From CAIXMG01 sp964550225 (GTDB lineage Bacteria > Patescibacteriota > Minisyncoccia > Phycocordibacterales > UBA1006), in the NCBI GenBank assembly GCA_964550225.1, contig CAZJXT010000003.1, positions 1-21,704 on the forward strand: 21,704 bases of DNA. Reading direction: 5' to 3'. The notes beneath the pieces are model-generated. The model had not been told where the DNA came from. It was given only the letters and a program-made list of their open reading frames with translations, and did no database searches. Both the position numbers and the translations under genes were made by a program. The first letter of the stretch is position 1, and the number at the start of each line of letters is the position of its first letter. Positions 14,073-21,704 of this stretch are shown piece after piece.

Positions 14073-15414
14073 ACATTCTTGATTTTATATAGGTTACCAA
14101 TTCAGTAATGTGAACACGCTCTTGGTTTCCAGTATCACGATCACGAACGGTCACCATGTCTTTAAAATCTGGATTAATATTGTCTCCTGATCCAACAGTG
14201 TCGAAATCTATTACGATACACCACGGTGTTCCAATTTCATCTTGACGTCGATACCGTTTTCCAACGTTTCCGTTGTCATCGTACATTACTCGACCAAATT
14301 CTTGTTTCAAGGTCGCATAAACTTCGCGCGCTTTTTCCTGTAATTCTGGACGGTTTTTTAGTAATGGCGACACGGCGCAAACTACGGGTGCCATTGATGG
14401 ATTTAATGACAAGTAACTACGCACTTCACCCCCCTGTTCATCTTCTTTGTAACTACTCGTAAGAAGTGCAAGTACTAAACGCTCTACTCCAAAAGTTGGT
14501 TCGATACAATGAGGGATAAATTTTTCTTTGGTTTCTTCATCAAAAATTGAGAGCGAAACTCCAGTGGCTTCTTGGTGTGCCCCAAGATCATAGTCTGTTC
14601 GATAGGCAAGACCAAGGAGTTCTTTTTGTCCAAATGGAAAATCAAATTCAGTGTCTACACTTCGTTTTGAATAGTGAGCTCGATCAGATTCTGGAACCTC
14701 AATCTTGTGAATTTTATTTTCATCAATACCAATTTCTTTCAAGAAATTAATTTGATCATTATAGAGATTTTCAAATGTTTCGTTTACTGCAACCTCATCA
14801 CGAGGATCAACAAAATATTCAATTTCCATCTGTTCGAATTCTCGTACTCGGAAAATAAAATCTTTAGGAGTAATTTCATTACGAAACGCTTTTCCAATTT
14901 GCGCCATACCAAATGGTAGCTTTGGTGAAAATGAATCAAGAATATTTTTAAAATTCACAAACATTCCTTGGGCTGTTTCTGGCCGAAAATATACCGTAGC
15001 AGAAGAATCTTCCATAGCTCCTACTTGAGTTTTGAACATCATATTGAATTGTCGAGATTCTCCTAGTGCAGCACCACAATCTGGACATTTTTTAGGATCA
15101 TCTAATTGATCTGCTCGAAAACGATGTTGGCATTTTGTACACTCAACTAATGGATCAGAAAATCCAGCAACATGCCCTGATGTTTCCCAAACTTTTGGAT
15201 TCATCAATAACGCTGCGTCTACTTCGTACATATTATCCCGTAAATCAACGAATTTTTTTCTCCATGCATTTTTAATATTGTTTTTTAATGCAACCCCCAA
15301 TGGTCCATAATCCCACGTTCCCGCTAATCCTCCATAAATTTCAGATCCTTGATAAATAAACCCGCGGCGTTTTGCGAGTGAGACAATTTTTTCCATTAAA
15401 TCTTTCTGTTCCAT
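14071..15414 (-). CDS. glyS: Glycyl-tRNA synthetase, homodimeric (alpha2) type
   Basis: 447 residues of the class II dimeric GlyRS (archaeal/eukaryal and Gram-positive type, also called glyQS), charging tRNA-Gly. The N-terminus has RRGFIYQGSEIYGGLAGTWD and motif 1-like YGPLGVALKNNIK. A zinc-type Cys set is seen in CTKCQHRF...KKCPDCGA. Motif 2 is RNEITPKDFIFRVREFEQME and motif 3 is EPTFGVERLVLALL; the C-terminal anticodon domain contains KRYRRQDEIGTPWC. Length is usual. The gene begins 9 bases after TGG-TATCCT, directly behind the terminator of the surface-protein gene, and its stop codon is part of its terminator. Confidence 0.97.
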   Translation of the reverse strand: MEQKDLMEKIVSLAKRRGFIYQGSEIYGGLAGTWDYGPLGVALKNNIKNAWRKKFVDLRDNMYEVDAALLMNPKVWETSGHVAGFSDPLVECTKCQHRFRADQLDDPKKCPDCGAALGESRQFNMMFKTQVGAMEDSSATVYFRPETAQGMFVNFKNILDSFSPKLPFGMAQIGKAFRNEITPKDFIFRVREFEQMEIEYFVDPRDEVAVNETFENLYNDQINFLKEIGIDENKIHKIEVPESDRAHYSKRSVDTEFDFPFGQKELLGLAYRTDYDLGAHQEATGVSLSIFDEETKEKFIPHCIEPTFGVERLVLALLTSSYKEDEQGGEVRSYLSLNPSMAPVVCAVSPLLKNRPELQEKAREVYATLKQEFGRVMYDDNGNVGKRYRRQDEIGTPWCIVIDFDTVGSGDNINPDFKDMVTVRDRDTGNQERVHITELVTYIKSRM

Positions 15415-15423
15415 GATGAGAAG

Positions 15424-15432
15424 AGGATACCA
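15424..15432 (-). promoter_or_regulatory. Extended -10 of glyS
   Basis: TGG-TATCCT on the minus strand, 9 bases before ATG 15414, immediately after the previous gene's terminator T-run. Confidence 0.4.
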
Positions 15433-15433
15433 T

Positions 15434-15462
15434 AAAAAACCCGTTTTTCAAACGAGTTTTTT
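15434..15462 (-). terminator. Terminator of the large surface-protein gene
   Basis: Twelve paired positions with one C-A mismatch (15434-15446 with 15450-15462), three-base loop, T6 run on the minus strand; begins one base after the stop codon at 15464. Confidence 0.85.
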
Positions 15463-15463
15463 C

Positions 15464-17368
15464 TTATGGCATCACTTGACCATTTGCACCAACCGGAGAA
15501 ACGTCATTAAATAATTGTGTTGTAATAGCTTGGCGATTTATTGTAATAACAGCATTCGTAAAAGTATCTTTTCCTGTAACGGTAATAGGTCCTGTGATAG
15601 GCGGAACACCTCCCACTTGCCCATTAGTTGGTGTTATTCCCACCTTTATTTCAACATTTCGTGCTGGACTATTTCCACCAGTTCCTGTTGAAACATCTCC
15701 GACATTCCAAATTAATTCACGTGTTACGCTATTATAAACAACATTTGAAGTTTCGTTTTGAGGGATAACGACACTTTTATAATTTACATATAACGGCAAG
15801 ATGGTTGAAACAACCACATTTGAAACCTTGTTACGCATATTCGTAATTTGCCAATTAATAGTATACGTTGTTTCGGTATTTATTTTAGGAGGCATCGGAC
15901 CACTATTCTGAATCTGACCTCCATAGTGAACCGTTTTTGCGAGAAGATTGAGATCGGAATTAATTACTATTTTTTTTGTGTCGACTCCGTTTGCAGTAAG
16001 TTTTACACCACTCGTTTGAAATCCTGCAATATCAACAATCATGGTAATTTGAGGATTTGCAACATTTCCCAGACCAATTGTTTTCGGACTGATTGCAAAA
16101 GAAAGAGATCCTGATTGTCCTGGCTGAATAACCGCAAGATTTGACTGTTGTTGTTTTGTCCAAATAATTTGATTATTTAATGTATCAAAGAATCCTGAGA
16201 TTGGCTGTACCTTCGAAGCGTCGTAAGCTGATCCTGATAATCGAACCTTGATTTCTGCATTTGTAATTTGAGAAGTAGTGACATTTTCCCAAGGAATCTC
16301 AACATTTATTTGACTGGTTGCATTAACTGGAATTGTGTTTCCTGTCGCTGATCCAATTTTTAATCGAGTGTCTAAAAATGCACTGGTTAGAGTAATTACT
16401 TGTGCGATCGAATTATAGGTCGTATCAAGGAGTGATTCATTTTTTGAATTTTGTGCACCAATAGAGGCGCGAATTGTTTGTGCATCATTTACCGTTCCTG
16501 AAAAGGTCCCGTATACTGTAATTTTTCTTTCTACCCCTGGAGGAACATCACCGAGATACCATATTCGATTATCTGTTGTTGGTTCTGGTATTGAACGAGT
16601 GAACGAAAATCCTTCTGGATACTGCATAATAAATGCCGTGTTAGGAAGAACATTGGTCCCATTCCCAGCAATAGTAAAGGTGATTGGAATTTCTTGATTA
16701 GGAGTAACTTTTTCAGGAGCGTCCATCGTCAAGCGAATTGGAGATGTTCTTACCACAACTTTTGTAGATTCTTCTGAATCATATACAGCATTGGATCCAG
16801 AAACACGAAATTGTAATTGTGCAGTAATTATTTTTTCAGATCCCTCTTGTCCATAGAGCTGTATTGAAAAAGATTCTTGATGAGTATCACCGACACCAAG
16901 TGTTCCGATGTCTCGATTTATTCGAGCCACAGTTCCAGCATCCTGATCACTTCCTTCAGGATACTCTAAAACAAGTGTTGCTAACTCGAGAGGTAATTTA
17001 TTTTTATTTACTATTGAAATAGTTACCGGTAATGTTTCTCCTCCGTCAACAAAAGATTTTGCTGTGATAGTAATTCCTACATTTTTTGAAGAAATATTAT
17101 TATTCCCTGTCAATAAACTAAGTCCAAGGATAATAAAAGCAATAATAAGAAGTACGAGAGATACTCCAAATAAATTTTTAAAAAAAGAGGTTGTAGTTAT
17201 TGGCTTATTCATATGTGTTTCTATAGGTTGCTCACTTGATTTTTGCCAATCATGAGGAGCATCTATTGGAGAATCATGCAGAATACTCCTTTTTTTAGGA
17301 GTAATACCATCAACGGTATATAATTCTCGTTCAGTTTTTCTTAATGGTGAATCTTCATCAGATATCAT
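15464..17368 (-). CDS. Large membrane-anchored surface protein with repeated beta-sandwich domains
   Basis: 634 residues from ATG 17368 (MISDEDSPLRKTEREL). An upstream in-frame ATG at 17413 lies inside recO and before the promoter, so I reject it. The first 66 residues are charged and probably cytoplasmic; a helix at about 67-87 (GVSLVLLIIAFIILGLSLL) is the anchor. The remaining ~545 residues look like several CARDB/DUF11-type extracellular domains, with phrases such as LPVTISIVNKNKLPLELATL, ITFTIAGNGTNVLPN and YTINWQITNMRNKVSNVVVS, each followed by a turn resembling IWYLGDVPPG or LIWNVGDV. No enzyme motif is seen. A structural or adhesive role on the cell surface is inference. Confidence 0.8.
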   Translation of the reverse strand: MISDEDSPLRKTERELYTVDGITPKKRSILHDSPIDAPHDWQKSSEQPIETHMNKPITTTSFFKNLFGVSLVLLIIAFIILGLSLLTGNNNISSKNVGITITAKSFVDGGETLPVTISIVNKNKLPLELATLVLEYPEGSDQDAGTVARINRDIGTLGVGDTHQESFSIQLYGQEGSEKIITAQLQFRVSGSNAVYDSEESTKVVVRTSPIRLTMDAPEKVTPNQEIPITFTIAGNGTNVLPNTAFIMQYPEGFSFTRSIPEPTTDNRIWYLGDVPPGVERKITVYGTFSGTVNDAQTIRASIGAQNSKNESLLDTTYNSIAQVITLTSAFLDTRLKIGSATGNTIPVNATSQINVEIPWENVTTSQITNAEIKVRLSGSAYDASKVQPISGFFDTLNNQIIWTKQQQSNLAVIQPGQSGSLSFAISPKTIGLGNVANPQITMIVDIAGFQTSGVKLTANGVDTKKIVINSDLNLLAKTVHYGGQIQNSGPMPPKINTETTYTINWQITNMRNKVSNVVVSTILPLYVNYKSVVIPQNETSNVVYNSVTRELIWNVGDVSTGTGGNSPARNVEIKVGITPTNGQVGGVPPITGPITVTGKDTFTNAVITINRQAITTQLFNDVSPVGANGQVMP

Positions 17369-17377
17369 ATGACTATT

Positions 17378-17386
17378 ACTATACCA
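17378..17386 (-). promoter_or_regulatory. Extended -10 of the large surface-protein gene, overlapping the recO 3' end
   Basis: TGG-TATAGT on the minus strand, with the -10 at 17383-17378. It lies across the last codons of recO and 9 bases before ATG 17368. Confidence 0.5.
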
Positions 17387-17939
17387 CAATCTGCGTTGCC
17401 TCGATAGACTCATTAATCATTTTAATTAATTTTTTAGTATGATGATGACAATATTCTAAAACGTCTTCTGTAGGATGCCGTGATAAACATTCTCCGTGCC
17501 AATACCCTAACATATCGAGTACGTGAATAACTCCAAATAATTCTAAGGCCTTGGTATTTGAAATTTTTGACGAGTGCATTATATCAACGAAAAAATTAAA
17601 AAGTTCTTCATGTATTTCTTCTCCGCGAATTAAAAATTCTGCAAGAGAAACCATGCGATGCCATGCATGTAATAATCCATGATCATGAAAAACTGTCGTC
17701 GAATCAATGGTAGTAATTCCTGTGAGTCTCCACATATTTTTTCCACGAACCATATCGATAACGACATGATTATATTTTGTCAGATGCATGCGCATCTTTG
17801 ATTCAATTTTTCTGGCCGATTGTACTCGAGTGGTTATTTTTCCAAATTCGCGAGTAAAAAACACGACATCACTACTCGCCTCTCCGGATGGAATAACACG
17901 TAAAATAATGGCTTCTGTTTTATAAATAGCATACGACAT
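17379..17939 (-). CDS. recO: DNA repair protein RecO (short form)
   Basis: 186 residues. The N-terminal OB domain (about 1-80) is clear: MSYAIYKTEAIILRVIPSGE, then DVVFFTREFGKITTRVQSARKIESK and a second strand set ending MWRLTGI. A helical part (about 85-186) follows, with LEFL-like helices and LDMLGYWHGECLSRH. RecO helps load RecA onto SSB-coated DNA. Typical RecO is about 240 residues with a C-terminal zinc-binding Cys cluster; here there is no CxxC pair, so the C-terminal part is reduced. ATG 17939 follows TGG-TATAAT by 9 bases. The stop overlaps the promoter of the next gene. Confidence 0.88.
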   Translation of the reverse strand: MSYAIYKTEAIILRVIPSGEASSDVVFFTREFGKITTRVQSARKIESKMRMHLTKYNHVVIDMVRGKNMWRLTGITTIDSTTVFHDHGLLHAWHRMVSLAEFLIRGEEIHEELFNFFVDIMHSSKISNTKALELFGVIHVLDMLGYWHGECLSRHPTEDVLEYCHHHTKKLIKMINESIEATQIVV

Positions 17940-17948
17940 TGTTTTCTT

Positions 17949-17957
17949 ATTATACCA
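17949..17957 (-). promoter_or_regulatory. Extended -10 of recO
   Basis: Consensus TGG-TATAAT on the minus strand, 9 bases before ATG 17939, 2 bases after the T-run of the preceding terminator. Confidence 0.6.
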
Positions 17958-17959
17958 GA

Positions 17960-17977
17960 AAAACCCTTTCGGGTTTT
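17960..17977 (-). terminator. Terminator overlapping the stop of the 17976-18476 gene
   Basis: Seven-bp stem AAAACCC (17960-17966) with GGGTTTT (17971-17977), loop TTTC, T5 run on minus. The TAA stop (17978-17976) shares bases with the stem. Confidence 0.8.
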
Positions 17978-18476
17978 AGAGGTTCATGGTTGGGGCCATC
18001 TTATTTAAAAGCTCTTTATAATTAAATATTGAATTATCTTGCACCCATTGGATCATATTGAAATAGGCAACCATTTCATCATTATTTCCAACAATACACA
18101 TATCCGTTGCTTTTTCTTTTGCGGTACCTAAACATTTAATCAAGGGTGTTGTCTTGATATATTTTTTAGGGAATGCGAATGCGACATAGTAATCAGGTGG
18201 ATTTTTTGCATCAAGAGTTACTGCATCAAAGGTTATGTCTTTGATAGTCATAGAAACCGTACGCCATCCTTTTGGATATGGAATTGCAGTCTTGGGATCT
18301 TTGATCCAACCTTTAACAATTTTTTGATATGTTCCTAGTTGATCACTCGATGGAACATGAATAATTTTTTCATATTGTACGAGCGGATTTTGAAGATTTT
18401 GTTTGTAGACATAATAGTAATAGGCACCTCCAGCAAATATTGCAACGAGCCCAATCAATCCAAATAATTTTTTCAT
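17976..18476 (-). CDS. Small membrane-anchored hypothetical protein
   Basis: 166 residues from ATG 18476 (MKKLFGLIGLVAIFAGGAYY). The longer in-frame start at 18548 overlaps the ileS stop and terminator, so I reject it. One N-terminal helix (about 4-24) anchors an outside domain of mixed alpha/beta character with PYPKGWRTVSMTIKDITFDA and DYYVAFAFPKKY. Two Cys (about 115 and 127) could form a disulfide. I do not recognise the family. TGC-TATACT ends only 6 bases before the ATG, and the stop codon is built into the terminator, so it is a self-contained transcription unit between ileS and recO. Confidence 0.75.
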   Translation of the reverse strand: MKKLFGLIGLVAIFAGGAYYYYVYKQNLQNPLVQYEKIIHVPSSDQLGTYQKIVKGWIKDPKTAIPYPKGWRTVSMTIKDITFDAVTLDAKNPPDYYVAFAFPKKYIKTTPLIKCLGTAKEKATDMCIVGNNDEMVAYFNMIQWVQDNSIFNYKELLNKMAPTMNL

Positions 18477-18482
18477 ATAAAA

Positions 18483-18491
18483 AGTATAGCA
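18483..18491 (-). promoter_or_regulatory. Extended -10 of the 17976-18476 gene
   Basis: TGC-TATACT on the minus strand, with only 6 bases to ATG 18476. A start 7 bases after the -10 would be the A of the ATG itself. Confidence 0.55.
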
Positions 18492-18501
18492 CTGTTTGAG
18501 A

Positions 18502-18536
18502 AAACACAAAAAGCCATCGCCGGCTTTTTGGTGTTT
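18502..18536 (-). terminator. Terminator of ileS
   Basis: AAAAAGCC (18508-18515) with GGCTTTTT (18522-18529), six-base loop, extended below by about six more pairs around one bulge; starts 4 bases after the ileS stop. Confidence 0.88.
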
Positions 18537-18540
18537 GGTT

Positions 18541-21500
18541 TTATCCAATTTTCTCTACTTTCACATCACTTCCCCATACGATTTTATCTGCACCAACGGT
18601 TCGCATCATTTCATCTCCTAATGCGGAAGCAAACCAATTTGGCTCTGTCTCAGCAAGAGATACCGCTACGCGATCACTTGGCATCAGGTTCGCATTCTTG
18701 CGCATTTCTTGAATAGCACGAGAAAGCTCACGCATATCACCTTCGTTTTTCAATTCTTCGGTGATTACTGTATCAAGGATTACATTTCCTTGTTCAAGAA
18801 CCTCATTAATAACAACATCCTTCACATTCAATTCATCTTTAAGAATTTCAAGATACTCGCTTCCTAACTCATGTTTCGCAACAGCAAGTTTTGCAAGTGG
18901 CTGACGAACTTTGATATTAGCCTTCTGTCGCGCATCAAGTCCTAGAGTTACGAGATTGCGTACTTGATCCATTTTTTCTTTCACATCCCCCCAATCAATT
19001 CCAGCCTTCTTACGATCAATCCAATGACCAAGGTGAACTGATTCCGGATCAGAATCCCATTTTACTTTTTGCCAAACTTCTTCGGCTATAAACGGAGTAA
19101 ACGGTGCCATAATGAGCGCGAGGTGTCGCAATACAATCTGTGTTGTACGTAAAGCGAATTTGCGATCAGTATCATCCGAGCTCTTGAATCGATCGCGCGA
19201 TCGACGAATATACCACGTTGAAAATTCTCCTATAAATTCACGGATTGCACGTGCTGGCTCTAGAACTTTATAGTTATCCAATCCATCCATTACTGTAATA
19301 GATAACTCATCAAGCTTTGCAAGAATCCATTTATCGAGAATGTTATGATCTGTTCCATAAGGGTTATATTGATCATTTTCTCCAAAAAAGTCTTCGTTCG
19401 CATACATCTCATAGAACGAAACAATATTTCTGAGGAGGTTGAAGACTTTCTTATTTGTTTCATCAATTAACTTCTCGTCAAAGTTTTTAGATTCTCCTGG
19501 TTGATTGACTGAATAGAACCAGAACCGAACCACATCGGCTCCATATTTATCAAACATTGCCCATGGATCTATAACATTTCCACGAGACTTGGACATCTTC
19601 TGTCCGTTCGCATCCATGAGCAATCCCATACAAATTACGTTTCTGTAAGCTTCTGTTGGTACATCATGTAACATATTTGCAATCGCATGCATGGTATAGA
19701 ACCATCCTCGGGTTTGATCAACTCCTTCGGCGATATAATCTGCGGGCCGTGGATCGAAATTCATTGCTTCTCCTAATTTATGATCTTGTGCAATTGGCAT
19801 GGAACCACTATCAAACCATACATCCATTACTTCAGGTGTTCGTGTAAGTTTTTCTCCACCGAACTCAAGTTCAGCCTGATCAATGTAGGGCTTATGGAAA
19901 TCAAGTTCGTAATTTTCATTATGGGGCAATGGAACAAAATCCAATTCTCGAATTTCCGCATTTTTGAAATAGATGAATTCTTCAATATTTTCAGGAATTT
20001 CTTGTTCTAATACTCCTTGAGATCCTAATATCATGTTCAAAGCTGGACTTCCATGTGAAATAATTAAAATATTTTTTCCTGTATATTTTTGTTCATAATC
20101 ATACAGTGCGTCCATAACACGCTTTTTCACATCTCGATAATTTTCACCTGACAAACCTTCCTTGGTGAAACGGTTTGGATAATTTTCAAATTGAAGAAGA
20201 AAATCTTTAATTGGTTTTCCTTGCCAATCACCCCCTGCTTGAAATTCAATCAAACGATCATCTGTTATCAGTGACCCAGAAAATCCAATCGTGTGAGCAA
20301 CAATTTGTGCTGTTTCTGTCGTACGCAAAATTGGTGAGTGGATAATCATATCAATATGTTTATCTTTCAAAAATTCAGCACTTTCAATTACTTGTTTTTT
20401 TCCTTCATCAGTTAAATGATTATTTGGATCACCTGCAAAATCCCATGTATGAGTAAGATTGCTCGACGCTTGTCCGTGGCGCATCACAAAATATTTATTT
20501 CCAGATTTTTTCGCATACTTTTTCAAGTCTGCAAGTCCTCCAATCACTACATTCTTACCAGAAGCAGTACTCCAGACAGGTAATGGTGTTCCCCAATACC
20601 GATCACGAGAAATCGCCCAATCTTTAATTCCATCAAGCCATTCACCAAATCGCCCTTCTTTCACATGATCTGGTTCCCAATTAATTTTTTCATTCGCTGC
20701 AAGCAACTGCTCTCGTAGTTTTGACATTGCAAAATACCACGATGTTCGCGCGTAATAAATCAATGGAGTATCACATCGCCAGCAATGCGGATAACTGTGT
20801 TCGTATTTTTCTTTCTTGAATAATAATCCACGCCCTGCTAAATCTTTGATAATATCAATCGCAATCGTTTCTTCACCTTTATCATTTTTTTCTTTCACAA
20901 ATCGCCCTTCCAGAAAATCTGTTCCTGCAATAAATTTTCCTTCTTCGGTTACAGTATGGAATTTAGGTAAACCAAGTTTTGTTCCTAATTCAAAATCATC
21001 TGCTCCATACATGACGGCGGTATGCACAATTCCAGTTCCATCAGTTGTCGTTACGAAATCTGCTGCGTAGACTTGATATGCTTTCTCCATTTTTTCATCT
21101 TGATCTTTCACAAGATTTTTCATATAAGGATACAATGGTTCATATTTCATCCCCACCATTTCAGAACCTTTATGTTCTGCAATAATCTCGTATCCTTCTG
21201 GGAGGATTTTCACCAATTCTTTTGCAAGAACAAAAACCTCATCACCAACACGTGCTTCTACATAATCAATATCTGCACCTACTGCCAAAGCCACGTTTCC
21301 TGGAAGCGTCCAAGGCGTTGTTGTCCACGCAAGGAAATATGCCTTATCAAATCCAATGATTGGAAACTTTGCGAACACCGAAAGGTCTTTGATGTCTTTA
21401 TATGCACCAGGCTGATTCAATTCATGTGATGATAATGTTGTCCCACATCGCGCACACCAAGGTCCTACTCGAAAATCCTTATACAAGTAACCACGATCAT

Positions 21501-21704
21501 TTATTTTTTTCACAATTCCCCACAACGCCTCGATATAGCTATTTTCATACGTCACATACGGGTTTTTCATATCCAGCCAAAATCCCATACGCGCGGTCAA
21601 TTTTTCCCACTCGTCTTTATATAACCAAACACTTTCTTTACATTTTTTATTAAATTCAGCCACACCAAAATCTTCAATTTCTTTTTTTGATTTCAACCCA
21701 AGTG
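18541..21704 (-). CDS. ileS: Isoleucyl-tRNA synthetase with inserted histidine-phosphatase domain (5' end outside window)
   Basis: Class I synthetase charging tRNA-Ile. The frame is open to the window edge, so the N-terminus with HIGH is missing; the first visible in-frame TTG (21696) is internal. Counting from it, 1051 residues are seen. Zinc-type Cys at GPWCARCG (79-86) and HCWRCD (304-309), CP1 editing motifs TTTPWTLPGN (125-134) and GTGIVHTAVMYGADD (220-234), RDRYWGTPLPVW (364-375), DVWFDSGSMP (625-634), KMSKS (700-704), and the C-terminal anticodon domain. Between GGLADLKKYAKK (386-397) and DFHKPYID (599-606), where IleRS normally has only a short link, about 200 extra residues form a histidine phosphatase. 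The frame is intact across both joins. The stop is 4 bases before its terminator. Confidence 0.96.
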   Translation of the reverse strand, partial: LGLKSKKEIEDFGVAEFNKKCKESVWLYKDEWEKLTARMGFWLDMKNPYVTYENSYIEALWGIVKKINDRGYLYKDFRVGPWCARCGTTLSSHELNQPGAYKDIKDLSVFAKFPIIGFDKAYFLAWTTTPWTLPGNVALAVGADIDYVEARVGDEVFVLAKELVKILPEGYEIIAEHKGSEMVGMKYEPLYPYMKNLVKDQDEKMEKAYQVYAADFVTTTDGTGIVHTAVMYGADDFELGTKLGLPKFHTVTEEGKFIAGTDFLEGRFVKEKNDKGEETIAIDIIKDLAGRGLLFKKEKYEHSYPHCWRCDTPLIYYARTSWYFAMSKLREQLLAANEKINWEPDHVKEGRFGEWLDGIKDWAISRDRYWGTPLPVWSTASGKNVVIGGLADLKKYAKKSGNKYFVMRHGQASSNLTHTWDFAGDPNNHLTDEGKKQVIESAEFLKDKHIDMIIHSPILRTTETAQIVAHTIGFSGSLITDDRLIEFQAGGDWQGKPIKDFLLQFENYPNRFTKEGLSGENYRDVKKRVMDALYDYEQKYTGKNILIISHGSPALNMILGSQGVLEQEIPENIEEFIYFKNAEIRELDFVPLPHNENYELDFHKPYIDQAELEFGGEKLTRTPEVMDVWFDSGSMPIAQDHKLGEAMNFDPRPADYIAEGVDQTRGWFYTMHAIANMLHDVPTEAYRNVICMGLLMDANGQKMSKSRGNVIDPWAMFDKYGADVVRFWFYSVNQPGESKNFDEKLIDETNKKVFNLLRNIVSFYEMYANEDFFGENDQYNPYGTDHNILDKWILAKLDELSITVMDGLDNYKVLEPARAIREFIGEFSTWYIRRSRDRFKSSDDTDRKFALRTTQIVLRHLALIMAPFTPFIAEEVWQKVKWDSDPESVHLGHWIDRKKAGIDWGDVKEKMDQVRNLVTLGLDARQKANIKVRQPLAKLAVAKHELGSEYLEILKDELNVKDVVINEVLEQGNVILDTVITEELKNEGDMRELSRAIQEMRKNANLMPSDRVAVSLAETEPNWFASALGDEMMRTVGADKIVWGSDVKVEKIG
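19905..20505 (-). other. Histidine-phosphatase (phosphoglycerate-mutase-like) domain inserted in IleRS
   Basis: Visible-residue numbers about 398-597 of the IleRS product. Key family features are all present in order: RHGQ with the nucleophile-type His407, the SPILRTTETA block with Arg458, a LIEFQAGGDWQGKP block with Glu484 (the acidic motif of PGM/CobC-type enzymes), and SHGSPALNM with the second His548. The domain would be about 200 residues, the normal size, so it may be catalytically competent. Substrate is unknown. Confidence 0.88.

Noticed and set aside
21694..21704. TTG at 21696 as the true IleRS start
   Set aside because: The frame is open beyond it to the window edge and the HIGH-containing N-terminus must lie further upstream, so it is internal.
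1..21704. CRISPR arrays, insertion sequences, prophage genes, tRNA or rRNA genes
   Set aside because: No spaced repeat array, transposase, integrase, terminal inverted repeat pair or tRNA-like cloverleaf was found on reading both strands.
1..21704. Recoded TGA (as in Gracilibacteria or Absconditabacteria)
   Set aside because: All housekeeping frames are complete with no in-frame TGA, so standard code 11 applies.

Overview
The window is AT-rich, very compact, uses the standard bacterial code (no in-frame TGA reading) and carries small housekeeping genes with almost no Shine-Dalgarno sequences. FtsK, RecA, EF-P, the S6-SSB-S18 cluster, a MetRS of about 479 aa, short RecO and several 'membrane anchor plus beta-sandwich' surface proteins together point to a Patescibacteria/CPR bacterium, probably Parcubacteria-like. 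That placement is inferred from gene content, not from a phylogenetic marker search. A 10-N scaffold gap shows the source is a draft assembly, probably a metagenome bin.

Layout. 1-832 (minus): 3'-truncated gene for an exported peptidoglycan-binding surface protein. 833-1471: no gene, but a densely folded leader and its probable promoter. 1472-2302 (minus): a winged-helix regulator whose gene and promoter carry 14 copies of an 11-bp motif, TGTCGTTTTGA or close variants. 2436-7154 (plus): ftsK, a small anchored Ig-like protein, recA, efp and a 37-residue membrane peptide, ending at a strong bidirectional terminator (7177-7207). 7225-21704 (all minus, read right to left): ileS (5' end outside the window), membrane-anchored hypothetical, recO, large surface protein, glyS, Cys-rich exported hypothetical, M16 peptidase, AI-2E-type permease, metG, a candidate ncRNA, tatD, then rpsF-ssb-rpsR.

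How it works together. The plus block serves chromosome segregation, recombination and translation elongation. The minus block is mostly aminoacyl-tRNA synthetases, repair and envelope genes. Most minus genes look like separate short transcription units: terminator, then an extended -10 (TGnTATAAT-like), then ATG only 6-9 bases further on, which predicts leaderless or nearly leaderless mRNAs. Several stop codons lie inside the terminator hairpin.

Most notable: (1) the 11-bp motif array in the regulator gene, read in all three frames, with an inverted pair over the regulator's own promoter; (2) an IleRS with a complete-looking histidine-phosphatase domain inserted between its CP1 editing region and KMSKS loop; (3) a candidate structured RNA of about 155 nt upstream of tatD with its own promoter and terminator; (4) an EF-P whose PGKG tip is replaced and has Gln at the modified-lysine position; (5) an assembly gap in metG that is really a 7-bp contig overlap.
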